Source: G963669295 sp963669295 (GTDB lineage Bacteria; Bacteroidota; Bacteroidia; Flavobacteriales_D; CALLUQ01). Taken from it: a stretch of DNA of 64,000 bases. Positions within the stretch are counted from its first letter, which is position 1, and the number at the start of each line of letters is the position of its first letter. A model generated the notes under the pieces. That model searched no databases. It was given only the letters and a program-made list of their open reading frames with translations, and was not told the DNA's origin. Below, one piece after another: positions 59,391 to 64,000 of the stretch. The position numbers were made by a program, and so were the translations under genes. The stretch covers positions 5,704,001 through 5,768,000 of the forward strand of contig OY769938.1 of NCBI GenBank assembly GCA_963669295.1, read 5' to 3'.

Positions 59391-60638
59391 TTACCGCTTG
59401 TATTCCAATATTGTTTTTCGAATAATGGCTACACAGTCCATCAATTGTGCTTCTGTCATTACCAATGGTGGTGCAAAGCGAATGATGTTGCCATGTGTAG
59501 GCTTGGCCAGCAATCCGTTTTCTTTCAGTTGTACGCAAATGTTCCATGCGGTAGAACTGTCGGGCGTATCGTTGATAACGATGGCATTTAACAATCCTTT
59601 ACCACGCACCAATTGCACCAAATCTGTTTCGCTGATCAGCTTGTTCATCTCATCGCGGAAAAGTTGTCCCAATCGCTCAGCATTTTCTGCCAGGGCTTCA
59701 TCTTTTACCACATCCAACGCTGCAATGGCCACTTTAGCTGCCACCGGGTTGCCACCAAAGGTAGAACCGTGCTGCCCTGGTTTAATCACCATCATAATGT
59801 CGTCGTTGGCCAATACTGCCGATACAGGATATAGGCCTCCCGAAATGGCTTTGCCAAGAATCAACACATCGGGCTTCACGTTTTCGTGATCGCACGCCAA
59901 CAAACGGCCGGTACGGGCAATGCCGGTTTGTACTTCATCGGCAATGAACAATACATTTTTAGCACGACACAATTCAGCGGCTTTGGTTAAGTATCCTTCG
60001 GCAGGCACATATACCCCAGCTTCTCCCTGGATGGGTTCTGCCATAAACCCTACCACATTTTCCTCTTCCAATGCTGCTGCCAACGCATCGATGTCGTCGT
60101 AAGCAATTTTGATGAACCCAGGAGTGTAAGGGCCAAAGTTTTTACGGGCATCTGGGTCGTTAGAAAACGAAATGATGGTAGTGGTACGGCCGTGGAAGTT
60201 GTTTTCGCAAACAATGATCTTCGCTTCGTTTTCGGCCACGCCTTTTTTCTCGTATCCCCATTTACGGGCAATCTTGATGGCTGTTTCTACGGCTTCGGCA
60301 CCAGTATTCATGGGCAATACCTTGTCGAAACCAAAGTAATTGGTAACGTATTGCTCGTATACGCCCAATACATCGTTGTAAAACGCCCGTGAAGTAAGGG
60401 CCAATGTTTCGGCTTGCGCAGTAAGGGCCGCAACAATTTTAGGGTGACAGTGCCCTTGATTTACCGCCGAGTAGGCCGATAAGAAATCGTAATACTGTTT
60501 GCCTTCAGCGTCCCATACATGTACGCCTTCTCCTTTGGAAAGTACTACGGGCAGCGGGTGATAGTTGTGTGCACCGTACTTGTTTTCCAATTCCATGGCT
60601 TGTTCCGAAGTCAATTGTTCTTTCATGGTTGCTTGCAT
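59391..60638 (-). CDS. rocD: Ornithine--oxo-acid aminotransferase
   Basis: PLP enzyme that transfers the delta-amino group of ornithine to a keto acid, giving glutamate semialdehyde. Seen: NYHPLPVVLSKGEGVHVWD, NTGAEAVETAIKIARKWGY, NFHGRTTTIISFS, the PLP-binding DEVQTGIARTGR and the lysine in LILGKAISGGLYPVSAVL. The GRTTTIISFSND stretch and the length (415) place it with ornithine rather than acetylornithine enzymes. It completes arginine breakdown begun by arginase at 1802-2770. Confidence 0.93.
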   Translation of the reverse strand: MQATMKEQLTSEQAMELENKYGAHNYHPLPVVLSKGEGVHVWDAEGKQYYDFLSAYSAVNQGHCHPKIVAALTAQAETLALTSRAFYNDVLGVYEQYVTNYFGFDKVLPMNTGAEAVETAIKIARKWGYEKKGVAENEAKIIVCENNFHGRTTTIISFSNDPDARKNFGPYTPGFIKIAYDDIDALAAALEEENVVGFMAEPIQGEAGVYVPAEGYLTKAAELCRAKNVLFIADEVQTGIARTGRLLACDHENVKPDVLILGKAISGGLYPVSAVLANDDIMMVIKPGQHGSTFGGNPVAAKVAIAALDVVKDEALAENAERLGQLFRDEMNKLISETDLVQLVRGKGLLNAIVINDTPDSSTAWNICVQLKENGLLAKPTHGNIIRFAPPLVMTEAQLMDCVAIIRKTILEYKR

Positions 60639-60874
60639 GAGTTAAATTTTTTATCCCGTTTACCCGTTGTAAAATTATTGGGCGACGACAGGATTGGTTC
60701 ATAAATCGATTGACTCGGCTCATCGCGGAGAGTACCCATCCTTTCCTCCTGGGGGAGAAATCACCCTTCCTGAATCTGCCCCTGATCATCCTTCAATTCA
60801 CGGACGGGACAGTAGGAATTTTTACGAGTTCAAATTTAAGCAATTCCATCGAAATTCTGAAACGCCTGTAAAGA

Positions 60875-60900
60875 GTTATGCCGCCCGAAGGCGGCATAAC
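60875..60900 (-). terminator. Perfect 11-bp hairpin with UUCG loop
   Basis: GTTATGCCGCC / GGCGGCATAAC. On the minus strand the loop is C(UUCG)G, an exceptionally stable tetraloop. It lies 44-69 nt after the stop of the 60944 gene and has no T run, so it may act in transcript end formation or stability. The rest of the 305-bp gap 60639-60943 shows no gene. Confidence 0.45.
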
Positions 60901-60943
60901 AGAGAAGCAAGTTCAGTAGTTAAACTATTAACCGTTCCGTTAA

Positions 60944-61867
60944 CTACTGATGACACGGCTGTGCGGCCAACGTAAAGTTGGTCATCACCGCGTAAAACTT
61001 AATGGGGACTCCCTGTAGGTCGTAGCGCCATACAAAGGTGAGGGAATCGAATGGATGGTCGTATTCTATTTCGTACAGTTTACAGCGATCGTTCTTTGGC
61101 TTATCCTCATCGTTGAGGTCGTACACCAGTATTTTCATGTGCCGTATCCTCCCTCGCTTGTATTTCACCTTTTTCAACTCCAGTTGGTAACCACGGTTGT
61201 GTACTTCCTGTTCGATTTGCTTTAATTGTTTGTTGCTCGCATCACCATAAATCACCGTTTGGTATTCAACACTGGGCACTTCTTCTGGCTCATCGCAATC
61301 GCATGCTTTGCCAACACTATCTTCTTTCGGTGTGGGAAAGTACGATGCAGGCAGTGAAATGGGGTCTGCTGGTGGTGGAGTTGTTTTCTTTATGATAATC
61401 AGAGATCCGGTATCTTTTTTCGTTTCCGGGGTTTCTGCCAATACCACCTTCGTTGTTGCAGGCACCGTATGCACGGTATCAAAATCGGTAGTAGAAGGTG
61501 CCATGTCGATGGTAGAAGGCACAATGTCGGTGGTGACCAGCAACGTATCAACGGGAGGCGCTCCACCTTGCTCCGTGTTTGATGTGTCGCTTATCACCAC
61601 CGACTGATCACTAATTAGGGGTGATGTATTACTGGCTTGATTGGGTTCCTCATTGCCCGTAGCAAGCCATACAATGGTAACAATAACACCAATGGCTCCA
61701 AGTGCAATGAGGAGGCTCTTCAACGCTACCGAAGACCCTGCCGGAGCGGAAGATGCCCCGGCACCCTGTACCTCCAACATCTGATCGATGTTTTCGAGGC
61801 TGGGCGACACCGGTTCATTTTGGGCCGCTTCGAAATAGCGTTTTAATATGTCGTTTTCTTGCTCCAA
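60944..61867 (-). CDS. Single-pass membrane protein, probable sigma-factor partner
   Basis: 307 residues from a TTG at 61867; there is no in-frame ATG upstream. A cytoplasmic head of about 48 residues (NDILKRYFEAAQNEPVSPSLENIDQ) precedes one membrane helix (LKSLLIALGAIGVIVTIVWLA). A long Thr/Pro/Ser-rich linker follows, then a C-terminal domain with CDCDEP and KVKYKRGRIRHMKILVYDL. It sits 10 nt after an ECF sigma gene. This resembles the anti-sigma arrangement, though no classical zinc anti-sigma motif is visible. Regulatory role is inferred from position and topology. Confidence 0.7.
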   Translation of the reverse strand: MEQENDILKRYFEAAQNEPVSPSLENIDQMLEVQGAGASSAPAGSSVALKSLLIALGAIGVIVTIVWLATGNEEPNQASNTSPLISDQSVVISDTSNTEQGGAPPVDTLLVTTDIVPSTIDMAPSTTDFDTVHTVPATTKVVLAETPETKKDTGSLIIIKKTTPPPADPISLPASYFPTPKEDSVGKACDCDEPEEVPSVEYQTVIYGDASNKQLKQIEQEVHNRGYQLELKKVKYKRGRIRHMKILVYDLNDEDKPKNDRCKLYEIEYDHPFDSLTFVWRYDLQGVPIKFYAVMTNFTLAAQPCHQ

Positions 61868-61877
61868 ATTCGTGTGA

Positions 61878-62465
61878 TTAATGCGCGTGATTAGGTTCTT
61901 TTAACAATTCAGCCAATTTCTTTCGTCCCCTCACCAGCCGCTGCTTCACCGCTGAAGCTCCCGCTCCTTGTATGGCTTGTATTTCTTTGATCGAAAATCC
62001 TGATATTTCAAATAAAATAACCGCTTCACGTTGTTCTTCGGGCAATTCATTCAATGCTTCATATAGCAATCCTACATCTACCGCAGCATCACTTCGCTGC
62101 TCGTGCACAGCCAATTGTGCTGCTTTGTTTTCATCGTATTCGCCACGATGTTTTAATCTACGGGCATGGTTGCGCAACATGTTTCTACTAATGCCAAACA
62201 AAAAGTGCAAAAACGCTGCTTCATTTTTCAAATGATCCAACTGCTCAAAGGCTTTCAGCACCGTATCGTTCACCAAATCTTCCGGGTCGTAATGCCCGTA
62301 TGCTTTTGCGCGGCAGAATCGTACAAACCGATCGTGCACCGGATGGTACAGCCGCATAAAGCGCTCCCTTTTCGTAGCGTTATTACCAGTTTCAATTGTC
62401 AATTCCTTGCTGCTCTCTATAGTAGGTAGTGTCGTTACAGTAGAAAAAGTTACATCGCTTGCCAT
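61878..62465 (-). CDS. ECF RNA polymerase sigma factor
   Basis: 195 residues from the ATG at 62465. Region 2: MRLYHPVHDRFVRFCRAKAYGHYDPEDLVNDTVLKAFEQ; region 4: LYEALNELPEEQREAVILFEISGFSIKEIQAIQGAGASAVKQRLVRGRKKL, a helix-turn-helix for -35 recognition. The N-terminal 40 residues are disordered and Thr/Ser-rich. It is co-directional with the membrane protein 10 nt downstream, its likely regulator. A start ten codons earlier (62495) is possible. Confidence 0.9.
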   Translation of the reverse strand: MASDVTFSTVTTLPTIESSKELTIETGNNATKRERFMRLYHPVHDRFVRFCRAKAYGHYDPEDLVNDTVLKAFEQLDHLKNEAAFLHFLFGISRNMLRNHARRLKHRGEYDENKAAQLAVHEQRSDAAVDVGLLYEALNELPEEQREAVILFEISGFSIKEIQAIQGAGASAVKQRLVRGRKKLAELLKEPNHAH

Positions 62466-62594
62466 TTTTTTCTTTTTTCCACCCCTACAATGCATAAAAT
62501 TGAAAAAGGAACACTTTAAAGGGATTTTTATTGTGTAATTCCATACGCTTTATTTTGACCTTCGCCCAGGTAGCGGTGTAAACGATCAAAATAT

Positions 62595-62602
62595 TACCTT
62601 TG
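62595..62602 (+). promoter_or_regulatory. -7 box for rlmD
   Basis: TACCTTTG, 11 nt before the TTG at 62614. No -33 TTG at exact spacing. Confidence 0.35.
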
Positions 62603-62613
62603 AACCCCATTAA

Positions 62614-64000
62614 TTGAATACAACATTGACTGAAACAAACATCGTATTAAAGCGTGGTGCGCGAGTAGAACTCACCATAACCGATATGGCCTTTGGTGGC
62701 AAAGGCATTGCTAAAGTACCTACTCCCGATGGCGAATTTGTGCTGTTTGTACCCAACACCATTCCGGGGCAGGTGGTGAAAGCTCAAATCATAAAAAAAC
62801 GCAAGCGCCATGGCGAATGTAAACTGATGGAGGTATTGCAACCTTCGGCACAAGAGGTCGCCAACAGTTACCAGCCTATTCCCGGTGCCCCCTATGCCCG
62901 GCTTCCTATAGCCCTGCAAGAAGACTACAAACGCAATACTACCTTCCAACTGTTTAAACGCATTGGTGGCATCGAAAATACCGAAGGACTGTTCGATGAG
63001 TTCATCAGCTCTCCTTCCTGCTGGCACTATCGCAACAAGATGGAATATTCTTTTTCATCCATTCGTTACGACTTAAACACCAACGAAGAACTCGACGAGT
63101 TTGGATTGGGATTCAAGCACCGAGGCACCTGGTGGATGGTAGAAAACCTCGATGCCGACTCAGGCATGTTCGATGAAATGGTGGAAAACAACTTGTACCA
63201 CATCCGTCAGTTTTGCGAAGCTACCGGTTTGCCTGCATGGCACCCCCCAAGAAAAGAAGGGTTCTTTCGCTACCTCGTAGTGCGCAAAAGCTACCATACC
63301 AATGAGCTGCTGTTCGACTTTGTGACCTCTTCTGCGGGACTGGAACAATTCGATACCGAAGGGTTTGTTGCTCAAATGAAAGCCCTGTTTGGGGAACGAT
63401 TGGCAGGCATCCTCCACTCCATCAACGACGATATTGGCGACCGCGCACGTCCTTCTTCAGGCGACGGCTCCTCCACCCTTATTTATGGCAACGATAAAAT
63501 TGTAGAACGTTTGCTGCACCTCGACTTTGAAATTAGCATGCAAAGCTTTTTTCAAACCAACCCTAAAAGTGCTGAAAAGTTGTACCAAAAAGTCATCGAC
63601 TATGCATTAGAAGCCAACTTAGACGGACAAGTGGTGATGGATCTTTTTTGCGGTACTGGCACCATTGGTCAGATTTTAGCGTCGAGGGCCAACAACATTC
63701 AAATTATTGGGGTCGACATTGTAGAAGATGCCATTGTTGATGCTCGACAAAATGCATTGCGCAACCATGTGGAAGGCATTGAGTTTTATGCCGCTGATGT
63801 CAATAAGTTCCTTTACGAGTATCCTGAATATCGGGGTAAGATCGGTACCATTGTGCTCGATCCACCCCGCGCAGGCATCGCCCCCAAAGCATTGCGACGT
63901 GTCATTGAGCTCGAAGCTCCGCGCATTGTGTATGTTTCGTGCAATCCCGCCACACAAGCAAGAGATGCTGAAACACTTTGTGAAGCAGGATATGTTTTCA
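62614..64000 (+). CDS. rlmD: 23S rRNA (uracil-5-)-methyltransferase RlmD-type, C-terminus cut
   Basis: SAM-dependent m5U methyltransferase of the TrmA/RlmD family, truncated by the window end. An N-terminal TRAM domain (VELTITDMAFGGKGIAKV) precedes the catalytic part with MDLFCGTGTIGQ, IGVDIVEDAIVDAR and LDPPRAGI; the catalytic Cys is in VYVSCNPATQARD. No good ATG exists before the TRAM domain. I use the TTG at 62614, directly after a stop codon; a second TTG at 62626 is equally possible. The region that carries the Fe-S cysteines in E. coli RlmD (here PGAPYARLPIALQEDYK) has none. Which rRNA uracil is the target cannot be told. Confidence 0.86.
   Translation, partial: MNTTLTETNIVLKRGARVELTITDMAFGGKGIAKVPTPDGEFVLFVPNTIPGQVVKAQIIKKRKRHGECKLMEVLQPSAQEVANSYQPIPGAPYARLPIALQEDYKRNTTFQLFKRIGGIENTEGLFDEFISSPSCWHYRNKMEYSFSSIRYDLNTNEELDEFGLGFKHRGTWWMVENLDADSGMFDEMVENNLYHIRQFCEATGLPAWHPPRKEGFFRYLVVRKSYHTNELLFDFVTSSAGLEQFDTEGFVAQMKALFGERLAGILHSINDDIGDRARPSSGDGSSTLIYGNDKIVERLLHLDFEISMQSFFQTNPKSAEKLYQKVIDYALEANLDGQVVMDLFCGTGTIGQILASRANNIQIIGVDIVEDAIVDARQNALRNHVEGIEFYAADVNKFLYEYPEYRGKIGTIVLDPPRAGIAPKALRRVIELEAPRIVYVSCNPATQARDAETLCEAGYVF

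Overview
The window is a 64-kb piece of a Bacteroidota chromosome, most likely Flavobacteriales (a Crocinitomicaceae or Cryomorphaceae-like lineage is my guess). The signs are two secreted proteins with type IX secretion (T9SS) C-terminal sorting domains, a TonB-dependent receptor with a carboxypeptidase-like N-terminal domain, the rpmG-DUF4295-ftsY-rimO ribosomal/SRP block, bacillithiol enzyme BshC, GCTDP-type lipoprotein motifs, many TAnnTTTG -7 promoter boxes and almost no Shine-Dalgarno sequences. Gene density is high, genes lie on both strands in short operons, and I see no rRNA, tRNA, insertion sequence or CRISPR array.

Layout. 1-2770: arginine pair argS (cut by the window edge) and arginase. 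3072-7780: two DUF4412-like envelope proteins, then ftsK-lolA. 7826-12199: guaA, a LysM/substrate-binding-like protein and hemF, nearly overlapping. 12621-17584: T9SS cargo, bshC, a lipoprotein and an Hsp15-type S4 protein. 17574-22059: rimO, ftsY, DUF4295, rpmG and rpmB, with a Xaa-Pro aminopeptidase set between rpmG and rpmB. 22161-26684: housekeeping and hypothetical genes (cinA, DUF4197, nucleoside phosphorylase, SirB1-like). 26641-38602: a ten-gene surface polysaccharide cluster, all on the minus strand (initiating sugar transferase, DegT aminotransferase, O-antigen ligase/polymerase, three glycosyltransferases, flippase, two membrane proteins that look like halves of a GT-C enzyme, and a glutaminase-sugar amidotransferase fusion). 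38776-42937: rny-zapA-coiled-coil gene and a divergent M23 peptidase. 43049-51034: membrane proteins, a probable contractile-injection-system effector with a WHH nuclease domain, a GT-C enzyme, an amidase, a racemase and a T9SS protein. 51213-56968: a TonB-dependent receptor, four tandem paralogous small membrane proteins and a DNase I-fold protein. 57179-64000: hypothetical genes, a 440-bp array of 22-bp degenerate repeats, ornithine aminotransferase, an ECF sigma factor with a membrane partner, and rlmD (cut by the window end).

How they work together. Arginase plus ornithine aminotransferase give a route from arginine to glutamate semialdehyde. The polysaccharide cluster has the parts of a Wzx/Wzy-type pathway (initiation, amino-sugar modification, elongation, flipping, polymerisation or ligation). 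FtsK, ZapA, LolA, the M23 peptidase, the amidase and the LysM protein serve division and the envelope.

Most unusual items: (1) twenty consecutive 22-bp units at 58468-58907 that keep exact spacing although their sequences have diverged widely; (2) an orphan WHH-nuclease effector at 44956-46083 with its own, apparently leaderless, promoter and no obvious immunity gene; (3) four tandem small membrane proteins with a conserved C-x-G-x-x-C loop at 54470-55665; (4) an LptF/LptG-family protein that appears to lack the periplasmic jellyroll; (5) a class II glutaminase fused to a sugar amidotransferase.
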